From Aerococcus agrisoli (GTDB taxonomy: Bacteria > Bacillota > Bacilli > Lactobacillales > Aerococcaceae): a stretch of 55,321 nt of DNA. The stretch covers positions 1-55,321 of the forward strand of contig NZ_RKMG01000013.1 of NCBI RefSeq assembly GCF_003797145.1. The letters are read 5' to 3'. Below the pieces are notes generated by a model, which saw only the letters and a program-made list of their open reading frames with translations, did no database searches and was not told where the DNA came from. Shown here one piece after another: positions 40,496-48,798 of the stretch. Within the stretch, counting starts at the first letter, position 1. Each line of letters starts with the position of its first letter. A program made the translations under genes and the position numbers.

Positions 40496-42358
40496 ATGGC
40501 CAGTGAACGTATTGAGAATGCCTTAACGCTGCTGCCCGACCAACCAGGTTGTTATATTATGAAGAATGCCAATGATGATATTATTTATATCGGTAAGGCT
40601 AAGAATTTGAAGAATCGGGTCCGGTCTTACTTTAAATCGTCGCATACGGGGAAAACAGCGCAATTAGTTAGTGAAATTCATCATTTCGACTATATTGTGA
40701 CCCAGACGGATAAGGAAAGTTTGTTGCTTGAAATCAATTTGATTCAAAAGCACCAACCCCACTACAATATCAAGTTGAAGCATGGGACCATGTATCCTTA
40801 TATCAAGATTACCAATGAACGCGACCCGCAAATTATTATTACATCAATCGTTGAGAATGATGGTGGTGAATATTTTGGTCCCTATCCTAATGTCTATGCG
40901 GCTACTGGCACATTGGATTTGTTGCAGAAGACCTATCCATTGCGTAAGTGTGGGAAAAATGAAAAACGCGCCTGCTTTTACTACCATCTCGGCCAATGTA
41001 TCGGTTGCTGTGACCATGAAGTGTCACTAGAGGAATACGAAGCACAAAAAACCAAGATTCGTAGTTTCTTGAACGGGAATGTACGTAGCATCAAGAATGT
41101 CTTGAAAGAAAAAATGGTCGCTGCATCAGAAGACTTGCAATTTGAACGTGCCGCTGAATATCGCGACCAAATCAACTATATTGAGCAAACGGTTGAACCA
41201 CAAAATATCATGAGTAAGGAATACAATGATCGTGACGTTTTTGCTTACTACTTCGATAAAGGTTGGATATCTATCCAAGTCTTCATGTTGCGACAATTTT
41301 CGATTATCAAACGTGATTCGGCCTTATTCCCTGTTTATACAGAACCCTTGGAGGAATTGACTTCTTACATCGTGCAATTCTATCAACAAGCCAACCATAC
41401 GAAACCTAAAGAAATTTTGGTGCCAGCTGGTTTGGATAATAAATTGCTGTCAGAGACAATTGAAGTCAAAGCGACAACGCCTAAGCGTGGTTCAAAACAC
41501 AAGGTCTTAGAAATGGCACAACGTAATGCGAAAATCGCCCATCTGGATAAATTCCGCTTGTTGGCGATGAAGCAACAAAAAACAACCGGTGCCATTGAAC
41601 AATTGAGTGAAGCTTTAAATCTACCTTACTTAAAAATCATCGAAAGTTTTGACCACTCGAACATCCAAGGGACCAACCCGGTTTCAGCCATGGTGGTTTA
41701 TGAAGATGGTCGCCCCAACAAGTCTATGTATCGTAAATTCAAGATTAAGACTGTTGAAGGGGCCAATGAATTTGCGACCACCCAAGAAGTCATTCGTCGT
41801 CGTTACGGGCGTCTATTAAAAGAAAATGGGCAAATGCCTGATTTAATACTAATGGATGGTGGTGCAATTGAGGTCAATGCTGCCCGTGAAGTCTTGGAAG
41901 ATGAACTCGGTTTAGACATTCCTGTGGCTGGTATGGTCAAAGATGATAAGCATAGAACGGCTAATATGATTTTTGGTGACCCATTAGAAATCGTGCCTTT
42001 GGATCCAAGGTCACAAGCCTTCCATCTATTACAACGTATTCAAGATGAGGTCCACCGTTTTGCCATTACCTTCCACCGTAAAACACGGAGTAAGCAATCC
42101 TTTACATCTAAAATGGATGCCATCGAAGGTGTAGGTCCTAAAACAAGAACGAAGGTTCTACGTCACTTTAAGACCATGAAGGCCGTCCGTGATGCTAGCA
42201 TCGCCGATATTCAAGCCCTATCCATTCCAGAAAAAGTAGCGATTGAGATCCACAAGGTCGCTTGGGATGGGCAAAAAGATAATCCTTATGAACAAGCGGA
42301 AGCTGATACTGCGCAAACGGTATTAGATGCTGATGCTATGAATCAAGAGACTGAATAA
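40496..42358 (+). CDS. uvrC: UvrABC nuclease subunit C
   Basis: A 620-residue excision nuclease making both cuts around bulky DNA lesions. The GIY-YIG nuclease is N-terminal (PGCYIM...IIYIGKAKNLKNRVRSYF). A UvrB-binding UVR region, the RNase H-like endonuclease domain (near residues 390-520) and helix-hairpin-helix motifs (IEGVGPKTRTKVL) follow. Start at 40496 is set by AAAGGAG eight bases upstream; the frame is open to a TTG at 40475. A short acidic tail ends the protein. Confidence 0.96.
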   Translation: MASERIENALTLLPDQPGCYIMKNANDDIIYIGKAKNLKNRVRSYFKSSHTGKTAQLVSEIHHFDYIVTQTDKESLLLEINLIQKHQPHYNIKLKHGTMYPYIKITNERDPQIIITSIVENDGGEYFGPYPNVYAATGTLDLLQKTYPLRKCGKNEKRACFYYHLGQCIGCCDHEVSLEEYEAQKTKIRSFLNGNVRSIKNVLKEKMVAASEDLQFERAAEYRDQINYIEQTVEPQNIMSKEYNDRDVFAYYFDKGWISIQVFMLRQFSIIKRDSALFPVYTEPLEELTSYIVQFYQQANHTKPKEILVPAGLDNKLLSETIEVKATTPKRGSKHKVLEMAQRNAKIAHLDKFRLLAMKQQKTTGAIEQLSEALNLPYLKIIESFDHSNIQGTNPVSAMVVYEDGRPNKSMYRKFKIKTVEGANEFATTQEVIRRRYGRLLKENGQMPDLILMDGGAIEVNAAREVLEDELGLDIPVAGMVKDDKHRTANMIFGDPLEIVPLDPRSQAFHLLQRIQDEVHRFAITFHRKTRSKQSFTSKMDAIEGVGPKTRTKVLRHFKTMKAVRDASIADIQALSIPEKVAIEIHKVAWDGQKDNPYEQAEADTAQTVLDADAMNQETE

Positions 42359-42369
42359 CATAGCATAAG

Positions 42370-42411
42370 AAAAGCACTTAGGACGTGAAAGCATGTCCTA
42401 AGTGCTTTTTT
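42370..42411 (+). terminator. uvrC terminator
   Basis: A 15-bp perfect stem (42370-42384 with 42395-42409) followed by T-run. Confidence 0.92.
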
Positions 42412-42472
42412 GTGACCATAATTGTAATCAGCAATGGCGCGTTAACTGACTACGAATTTAAACGTGAAAAGA

Positions 42473-42607
42473 TTACTGGGCTAATTTTTCGACAGCTGCG
42501 ATGAGATCATCAATTTTCTTTTCTGTGCGCGTCATCAAATAGACTGACACAAAAATAGGAAAACCAACGTTTCCAATCAGTTGCATCCAAACATCCATGG
42601 TATCCAT
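42473..42607 (-). CDS. YvrJ-like 44-residue membrane micro-protein
   Basis: A small gene with a strong AAGGAGGTGA site (42613-42622) and an ATG at 42607. The 44-residue product has one hydrophobic helix in MQLIGNVGFPIFVSVYLM and then TEKKIDDLIAAVEKLA. This is the layout of the YvrJ family (an IGNVGFP-type helix followed by an EKK...L coiled segment). Function of the family is unclear. A terminator lies directly upstream (42635-42678), so the gene depends on read-through from the large gene before it or on a promoter I do not see. Confidence 0.8.
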   Translation of the reverse strand: MDTMDVWMQLIGNVGFPIFVSVYLMTRTEKKIDDLIAAVEKLAQ

Positions 42608-42634
42608 CTTCGTCACCTCCTTAGAAAGAAGAAC

Positions 42635-42678
42635 GAAAAAAGATGGTAAAACGACAAGTTTCGCCGTTTTACCATCTT
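42635..42678 (-). terminator. Terminator of the DUF975-like gene
   Basis: On the minus strand, arms 42665-42678 and 42640-42653 form a 14-bp stem followed by T-run, just before the ribosome binding site of the YvrJ-like gene. Confidence 0.88.
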
Positions 42679-42689
42679 ACATTTATTGA

Positions 42690-45161
42690 TTATTTGTTGT
42701 TTGGATCAATTTCTGGGTCATAGTTGACTTCGGCATCAAAGTCATCCGGATTTAACATACCGGCTTCTTCATTGCCTACACGGTCAGCTGCTAAGATAAC
42801 ATCTTTCGCATTTTCCACCTTACCGAAATCTGTGCGATCAGGTGTATTATAACCTGAAATGCTGTAAGGTTTCTTATCTTGCTTTCCCGTTTCGGGGTCA
42901 ACTTCTGCCTCCTGTGTACCACCAATTACAAAACTGTTACGTACTGCTGAACTTTCTGAACCTGGTTTCGCATCTAATTGGATACGTTCAGCTGGCGCTG
43001 GTGCACCTGCTTGGTTGTAGTCGTTTGCTTCTACAGTAAAGCTTTCTTTGATTGCTGATACTGCTTCGCCTGCTGCAAATGTTAATACAGCTGGTTGTGC
43101 AATGTTGGCTTCGTCTTGTCCAACTATATATGAACCACGTAATGCTGATGAAGTTGCTGATGCTTCAGTTGATTCCGCTGCATCATTACCACCGATTACA
43201 AAGCTATCGCGCACTGCTGAACTTTCTGAAGCTGGTTTCGCATCTAATTGGATACGTTCAGCTGGCGTTGGTGCACCTGCTTGGTTGTAGTCGTTAGCTT
43301 CTACAGTAAAGCTTTCTTTGATTGCTGATACTGCTTCGCCTGCTGCAAATGTTAATACAGCTGGTTGTGCAATGTTTGCTTCGTCTTGTCCAACTATATA
43401 TGAACCACGTAATGCTGATGAAGTTGCTGATGCTTCAGTTGATTCCGCTGCATCATTACCACCGATTACAAAGCTATCGCGCACTGCTGAACTTTCTGAA
43501 GCTGGTTTCGCATCTAATTGGATACGTTCAGCTGGCGTTGGTGCACCTGCTTGGTTGTAGTCGTTAGCTTCTACAGTAAAGCTTTCTTTGATTGCTGATA
43601 CTGCTTCGCCTGCTGCAAATGTTAATACAGCTGGTTGTGCAATGTTTGCTTCATCTTGTCCAACTACATATGAACCACGTAATGCTGATGAAGTTGCTGA
43701 TGCCTCTTCATTAGCATTTTCGTCAGCTTCACTTGTTGCCGCATCTTCTGCACCAATCACAAAGTTGTCACGTACTGCTGAACTTTCTGAACCTGGTTTC
43801 GCATCTAATTGGATACGTTCAGCTGGCGCTGGTGCACCTGCTTGGTTGTAGTCATTAGCTTCTACAGTGAAGCTTTCTTTAATTGATGATACTGCTTCAC
43901 CTGCTGCAAATGTTAAAACAGCTGGTTGTGAAATGTTTGCAGCACCTTGACCTACGACATAAGAACCACGAAGTGCTGATGAAGCATTTGTTGCTGCATC
44001 TGTTGAACCGGCATTATCTTCATCTGCTAAAGAGAATACTTCTTCATCATTTGTTACTTCATCAGCCGTTAATGCTTCTGCATTTGCATCTTCAGCATTC
44101 ACAGCTTGATTTGCCGCAACGCCTGTTGCCACTGTTTCAGCAGGATGAATAGCAGTTGCATCTTCAGTGAAAGCTGGACGAGCTTCAGTATGGTATTCAT
44201 TTGCTGGTGTATCCGGTGTTAAATCTAATTCTGAGAATTGTGCATCTAATTCAGCACCATGCTCATCCGTTAATAAACGGTAGAATAAAGCTGTTGCAAT
44301 TTGTTGACGAACAGTAAATACAACGGCCAATACGATTGTAGCAATGGCAGCAATCACTGTTAAAATACCTGCTAAAACGTCAGAATTTAATACAAATAAC
44401 GCTAGACCAGCTACTGCAGAAAGGACTGCACTAATTAAAAATGGTACGATAACGTTTTGTAAACCGATAACAAATAATTTACCAACATTACCTTTCATCA
44501 TTGTTTTAGAAACTTTCAATGGTTTAGCACCAGATAGACGATCATTATCGTAAATTAAGTAGTTGTTCATTACTAAACGTAGTGTAATGAATGTTAAGGC
44601 TACGATAAAGATTAATCCACCAATAAAGGCATATGTAAGGAAGCTACCTGCTAATAAACCAGTCGCAACACTTGCATCAATGGTTGTACCTGAGAATAAA
44701 GTAGATAAGGCTGCAAAATCAGTTGTTACACTGAATAAGAAGAAGCCAATACCACCAATAACAGCCGCCAATAGTAATTGCCATAACGTAATTACTAAGT
44801 TGTATAAGAATTGGTTCCAAACATTACGCATATATTGACGTTTGAACGGTTCAAAAATGTTACCTAATCTAAATTTATCTTCGTCTACTAGACGTAAAGT
44901 CGCCCAAGTTAAACCTAATTCTAATGGTTGTGAAATGAAAATTGCTACAAGGAATGAAATTAAACTTGCGATTGTAACCATAAATGTTGGTGCTGTATCC
45001 GTATTTGCTGTACCTGTTACCACACTAACTAACCAAGTAATTAAACCTGTAATTAAGCCGGTGACAATCATAGCACCTAAAATTGGAAGGGTGTTTCCCT
45101 TCTGAATTGCTTTGGCTTCTTGATTAATACTAGAAGCCGTTCTTGAAATTTTATAACTCAT
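42690..45161 (-). CDS. DUF975-like membrane protein with four long C-terminal repeats
   Basis: An 823-residue protein. Residues 1-310 hold six membrane helices and resemble DUF975 proteins, including the SGAKPLKVSKTMMKGNVGKLF stretch between helices 4 and 5. After an acidic linker come four tandem repeats beginning near residues 394, 491, 581 and 671. Each has three related 11-residue motifs: SALRGSYVVGQ, SAIKESFTVEA and SAVRDSFVIGG. Linkers include QPAVLTFAAGEAV and NQAGAPxPAERIQLDAKP. A unique acidic end follows. The repeats should lie on one face of the membrane, likely cytoplasmic given the topology. Function is unknown; a docking scaffold is inference. Confidence 0.82.
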   Translation of the reverse strand: MSYKISRTASSINQEAKAIQKGNTLPILGAMIVTGLITGLITWLVSVVTGTANTDTAPTFMVTIASLISFLVAIFISQPLELGLTWATLRLVDEDKFRLGNIFEPFKRQYMRNVWNQFLYNLVITLWQLLLAAVIGGIGFFLFSVTTDFAALSTLFSGTTIDASVATGLLAGSFLTYAFIGGLIFIVALTFITLRLVMNNYLIYDNDRLSGAKPLKVSKTMMKGNVGKLFVIGLQNVIVPFLISAVLSAVAGLALFVLNSDVLAGILTVIAAIATIVLAVVFTVRQQIATALFYRLLTDEHGAELDAQFSELDLTPDTPANEYHTEARPAFTEDATAIHPAETVATGVAANQAVNAEDANAEALTADEVTNDEEVFSLADEDNAGSTDAATNASSALRGSYVVGQGAANISQPAVLTFAAGEAVSSIKESFTVEANDYNQAGAPAPAERIQLDAKPGSESSAVRDNFVIGAEDAATSEADENANEEASATSSALRGSYVVGQDEANIAQPAVLTFAAGEAVSAIKESFTVEANDYNQAGAPTPAERIQLDAKPASESSAVRDSFVIGGNDAAESTEASATSSALRGSYIVGQDEANIAQPAVLTFAAGEAVSAIKESFTVEANDYNQAGAPTPAERIQLDAKPASESSAVRDSFVIGGNDAAESTEASATSSALRGSYIVGQDEANIAQPAVLTFAAGEAVSAIKESFTVEANDYNQAGAPAPAERIQLDAKPGSESSAVRNSFVIGGTQEAEVDPETGKQDKKPYSISGYNTPDRTDFGKVENAKDVILAADRVGNEEAGMLNPDDFDAEVNYDPEIDPNNK
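42925..43982 (-). repeat. Four tandem in-frame repeats inside the DUF975-like gene
   Basis: Repeat starts on the minus strand are 43982, 43691, 43421 and 43151. Units 2 and 3 are exactly 270 bp and almost identical in DNA as well as protein. Unit 1 is 291 bp with an extra acidic insert, and unit 4 is cut short by the unique C-terminus. Such identity points to recent duplication or gene conversion. Confidence 0.95.
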
Positions 45162-45257
45162 AAATACACTCCCTTTTATTTTGATAAATTGTTAACCATG
45201 TACCCAATTTCAACGAAACTTTCCTCTAGACATGCCTAAATTCAATCATATGCCTTC

Positions 45258-45263
45258 ATTATA
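45258..45263 (-). promoter_or_regulatory. Likely -10 of the DUF975-like gene
   Basis: A perfect TATAAT on the minus strand about 96 bases before the start; the -35 is weak. Confidence 0.45.
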
Positions 45264-45310
45264 CATGATAGAGTCATCGTTTCTTAAATCATAAGTCTTG
45301 CGAATTGGGA

Positions 45311-46498
45311 TTAATTTGTCATTTTGGGTAAATGAAATCTTTCTCTAACACGCATACCAATTTCATTTAAAGCATCCTCAGATTGAGGGTATATACCAAT
45401 TTTATCTACAAAGCCATGATCCAAGCCTCGATAGCGGAAAAACGATGTCTGCACGCCATTGGTCATCAAGCGTTTGGCATAGGCTTCAGACTCCAAACGT
45501 AGGAAATCATACTCTGCTGTTACGATAATGGTTGGTGGCATCTGCTTGATAATCGCATCCGGTGCAAATAATGGTGACACCAAGGGATCCTTCAAATCCG
45601 CATCTTGGGCATACAATTTATTAATGTAATGCACACCAATACCAAGTGATTTCACGATAAAGGTAATGATTTCATCATTCTCATTAATGTCATATTCATC
45701 GATTGACCATTTATAATTACCCGTTTCCTTCATAGCCATATTTACAATTGGATATAACAATATCTGTTCTTTAATCCAATGATTACCTTCTTGAATATCA
45801 TAAATTGTTAAGGCTGCTGCGATATTTGCGCCGGACGAGTCACCCATGATGGCCATTCTGTCTGGGTCTACACCTAATAATGTGGCATTATCTCTCACCC
45901 AACCTAGCATAGCCAGACCGTCAATAATGGCATGTGGGAAAGGATGTTCCGGTGCCAAACTGTAGGGGAAAGCAACTACTATAGAACCCGTCTTGTAGGC
46001 TATCCCTCGGCATGTATTCGTGATTGTATCAAAGGTCGTGCCAATAAAACCACCGCCATGTAAGTAGACAATCACAGGGGCAGGCTTTTTCGCACGAAAC
46101 ACTTCATCCGGATAAAAGACACGCGCATGCATCATACGTTCCTCAATCGGAAAGTCAAACTCACGAATGGTTATCCGGCCATTTGAAATATCCCGATTTA
46201 GCGTTGTCCCTACCAACCGGCGATATAAGAAGAGGAAGGGGTTATATTGTTTTTCAATAATATCGTTCAAATATTGAAGCATTGGCGTTGGGTCACGACG
46301 AATTTTAATCGAACCTAATAAGCGTTCATCCAATTGCCCCCCGACATCTGAATTGGGCAATTTTTTAATAATGAACTCCCCATTTGGAAATTCCTTCTTT
46401 GTACAACGATGTTTCATCGCTTCAACTTGTTCCCAGTAACGAATGTCTGGCTGGATTTTCGGTCGTCTTTGTCGACCAACTGTTGTTAGTATGCCCAT
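45311..46498 (-). CDS. Alpha/beta-hydrolase esterase, hormone-sensitive-lipase type
   Basis: A 395-residue carboxylesterase-like protein. The oxyanion-hole motif is HGGGF (YLHGGGFIGT), the nucleophile GDSSGAN, the acid in TAEYDFLR and the histidine in GLDHGF, all in the HSL-family order. An N-terminal cap of about 100 residues, less conserved, precedes the core. No signal peptide is seen, so it is probably cytoplasmic. Substrate unknown. It has its own promoter and stands alone. Confidence 0.88.
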   Translation of the reverse strand: MGILTTVGRQRRPKIQPDIRYWEQVEAMKHRCTKKEFPNGEFIIKKLPNSDVGGQLDERLLGSIKIRRDPTPMLQYLNDIIEKQYNPFLFLYRRLVGTTLNRDISNGRITIREFDFPIEERMMHARVFYPDEVFRAKKPAPVIVYLHGGGFIGTTFDTITNTCRGIAYKTGSIVVAFPYSLAPEHPFPHAIIDGLAMLGWVRDNATLLGVDPDRMAIMGDSSGANIAAALTIYDIQEGNHWIKEQILLYPIVNMAMKETGNYKWSIDEYDINENDEIITFIVKSLGIGVHYINKLYAQDADLKDPLVSPLFAPDAIIKQMPPTIIVTAEYDFLRLESEAYAKRLMTNGVQTSFFRYRGLDHGFVDKIGIYPQSEDALNEIGMRVRERFHLPKMTN

Positions 46499-46525
46499 TG
46501 TTCATTCCTTCCTTTGTCTGTCTAT

Positions 46526-46554
46526 ATTTTATTGGATATATATTTTGCATTCAA
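46526..46554 (-). promoter_or_regulatory. Esterase promoter
   Basis: On the minus strand: TTGAAT -35 (46549-46554), 17-base spacer, TAAAAT -10 (46526-46531). Confidence 0.7.
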
Positions 46555-46605
46555 GAAATTCGCGGTTCCTTAATCAACTTCCTCACTATGCTTTTGTGCT
46601 AAGGC

Positions 46606-46644
46606 AAAAAAATACCCAGAGCCAAGCAAGCAGCCTGGATCCAG
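46606..46644 (-). terminator. Terminator of the YwaF-like gene
   Basis: On the minus strand GCCTGG-type arm (46633-46638) pairs with CCAGAGC (46616-46622, one bulge) and is followed by a T-run. A perfect CCTGGATCCAGG palindrome overlaps it. Confidence 0.65.
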
Positions 46645-46667
46645 GTGATGTTCATATTCTAATATGA

Positions 46668-47429
46668 TTAAGCGAATAGGTTAAACAAACCATAGCCTAA
46701 GAAGAATAAAAGCAAGGTAAACACAAAGTTACCAATCGCATATGTTGCAGCCGGTACTTTTTCCAAAATCGCTAACGGACGATGTTTCATGTAGAAGTAG
46801 TTACCGCCTGTCGCACGGTTTACATACAAAGCAACAAACCAGTATACGATAAAGGCTACAAAAGAAATTGCTAAACCTTCAAGACTAGGTGTCCATCCTG
46901 TTGTGAAGTAGGCAAAGAATGGAATTAGAATTGTGATCACGTGGTTTAAGAAATAGCTCAAACCAGATACATGATAAATTTTATTAATACGACTTGGCAT
47001 AAAGAAAGAGAAGTAAGCATAAAGGCCAAAGTAGAATAGTACTTGCATAATCATTTGATCCCCTGTGACTAAATAAATCAGCCCCATAATAGTAGATAAA
47101 CGACAAATATGAAGTGGCAAGGCCTGTTTTAAATCAAACTTCGTTTCAAAGTAATACCAAGAATATAGAAGGATTTGTTGTAAGATACTGATGACAAATA
47201 ATACACGCCCAATTATGACTTGATTGGCTTCGATGAAATCACTGAAGACAAACATTGCAATCAGGATGGCAAAGAATGCCGCCAAGTATAAAATATGGGC
47301 TGTAGAAAATGCATTAATAAAGGGTGCATCGATACTTACACAGTTTACATAAAGTTTTTCTTTCAAAGCCTGCCATTTTGCCTTGCGACTGGCATTTTTT
47401 TCCATTGATTCCATGAATAATTCCACCAT
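46668..47429 (-). CDS. YwaF-like (TIGR02206 family) integral membrane protein
   Basis: A 253-residue protein with six to seven membrane helices and the family's LPLHICRLS motif near residue 105, plus a FLNHVI segment. The family is widespread in Firmicutes and has no established biochemical role. The start is uncertain: ATG 47429 has a poor site, whereas the ATG five codons on (47414) has GGTGG. A cre-like sequence lies at 47512-47525 upstream. Confidence 0.8.
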   Translation of the reverse strand: MVELFMESMEKNASRKAKWQALKEKLYVNCVSIDAPFINAFSTAHILYLAAFFAILIAMFVFSDFIEANQVIIGRVLFVISILQQILLYSWYYFETKFDLKQALPLHICRLSTIMGLIYLVTGDQMIMQVLFYFGLYAYFSFFMPSRINKIYHVSGLSYFLNHVITILIPFFAYFTTGWTPSLEGLAISFVAFIVYWFVALYVNRATGGNYFYMKHRPLAILEKVPAATYAIGNFVFTLLLFFLGYGLFNLFA

Positions 47430-47511
47430 AATACTTTCAATCCCATTTTTCTACGTCTTTTCCTTCCTTATCTTACGAAATTTTTCGGCGCTTCACAAGC
47501 CAGAAGCACCT

Positions 47512-47525
47512 TGGAAACGTTTCGT
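47512..47525. promoter_or_regulatory. Candidate CcpA (cre) site
   Basis: TGGAAACGTTTCGT matches the cre consensus TGWAARCGYTWNCW at 12 of 14 positions, about 85 bases before the YwaF-like gene. Carbon-catabolite control is possible, not shown. Confidence 0.4.
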
Positions 47526-47626
47526 TTTCGTAAAGTTTGTTTTTACAGGAAATTTACAATCAAAAAGGCTTAGCACCGGCACATATCCGATCTAAACCTT
47601 GTACTTTTGATATCATTAAGATGCAA

Positions 47627-48442
47627 TTAACCACCTAAGGCTGCTTGCTCACGATCCATCTGTAAGACAATCGTTGCAAACATATCGCGTTCAAAGGCAA
47701 AGCGACCTGATTTAAAATGATAATCGATATTTTGACGGGTCATATAGGTCATATCCGCGATAGCTGTTGCGTATCCGCGTTTAAACAAACCTGTCACATA
47801 AAATTTCTTGCTATCTAGCTCTTGGAAAATATCCACCCATTTGGTCGGTTTACGGGCTGAAAAAGTAATATCCGTCATCGATAATAGCTTTTCTTCCTTG
47901 GCATATAAAACTTGTTTCACCGCATTAATGGCCATCAAGTCATCCCCAAGGAAATCCTCTGCTACCATGGCACCTTTAATCCACAATGGGGCTTGGATTT
48001 CATATAAAAACGCTACGACACGTGCGACAGGGTTTTGGTCTTGAACCGTACGTTGCCAATTAATCAGATGCATATTTAACAGGTTGTCCTCCATAAAATT
48101 TGCATTATAGAGCACATAGCCCGGACCTAAGTCGCTTGCTTGAGATAAGGCTGCATCGGAGAAGGTTAAGGATTGTGCAATATCCTCCGATAGACCCAAA
48201 CCACCATTGATTTGAATCGGATAAATTGCCTCTTGTAATAGTCGATAATACAATACGGCTGTCATGGCATCGCGAAATAAAATGGATTGCTTGTGTACCA
48301 ATTGATCAAGGGCTTGATAATCTGATAGCAAAGATGGTTCAAACTTCCCTTGTATCATGCCATGCGCTTGGTTAATAATTTCAACAGCTAATTCTTGGTC
48401 AGCGCCATCTACTTGATAAGCTGTTGTTAGCATTACGCCCAT
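47627..48442 (-). CDS. Protein of unknown function next to barstar
   Basis: I do not recognise this 271-residue protein. It looks soluble and mostly helical, without signal peptide or membrane helix. Notable stretches are QINGGLGLSEDIAQSL near residue 77, LWIKGAMVAEDFLGDD near residue 153 and a C-terminal YMTRQNIDYHFKSGRF. The ATG at 48442 has AGGAGGG six bases upstream. It lies 58 bp after the barstar gene in the same direction, so it may share the barnase-barstar transcript. Confidence 0.75.
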   Translation of the reverse strand: MGVMLTTAYQVDGADQELAVEIINQAHGMIQGKFEPSLLSDYQALDQLVHKQSILFRDAMTAVLYYRLLQEAIYPIQINGGLGLSEDIAQSLTFSDAALSQASDLGPGYVLYNANFMEDNLLNMHLINWQRTVQDQNPVARVVAFLYEIQAPLWIKGAMVAEDFLGDDLMAINAVKQVLYAKEEKLLSMTDITFSARKPTKWVDIFQELDSKKFYVTGLFKRGYATAIADMTYMTRQNIDYHFKSGRFAFERDMFATIVLQMDREQAALGG

Positions 48443-48500
48443 ATCTTCCCTCCTTTTTCATATATTTATGTCATTATGTTGTGCAAATGTTACTTTCATC

Positions 48501-48767
48501 TTACCGAAGAACGGTCACAAATGCATTCTTTTCTGCAACATCTAATAGTAATTTTAGGAAGCGGTCAGCATAATGGCCCAAATGATCATGTAATTCATCA
48601 AAATGAACGATTTGAATCTCAAGTCTGTCTTGGTGAGCCATAAGTAAATCATGTAGGGCATCAAGATTGCGCCCATAATACTCTGGAAAATCTAAGGCAT
48701 AGGCCAGGTAATCGTGTAAATCTGTACGGTCAAAAATATCTTGTCCATCAATCGAAATTCTGTACAT
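48501..48767 (-). CDS. Barstar-family RNase inhibitor
   Basis: An 88-residue acidic protein with the barstar signature FPEYYGRNLDALHDLL, including the aspartates that plug the barnase active site. It should bind and neutralise the RNase encoded 31 bp upstream. Length matches Bacillus amyloliquefaciens barstar. Cytoplasmic; no signal peptide. Confidence 0.9.
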   Translation of the reverse strand: MYRISIDGQDIFDRTDLHDYLAYALDFPEYYGRNLDALHDLLMAHQDRLEIQIVHFDELHDHLGHYADRFLKLLLDVAEKNAFVTVLR

Positions 48768-48798
48768 TGGCTAGCTCCTTCCTCGTTTTCCCATTTGC

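Noticed and set aside
43048..43851. Repeated plus-strand ORFs of 80-87 codons in the repeat region
   Set aside because: They are antisense shadows of the DUF975-like repeats, lack ribosome binding sites and have the unusual composition expected of a complementary frame.
42925..43982. CRISPR-like or intergenic tandem array
   Set aside because: The repeats are 270 bp, in frame and inside an open reading frame on the minus strand; no spacers or cas genes.
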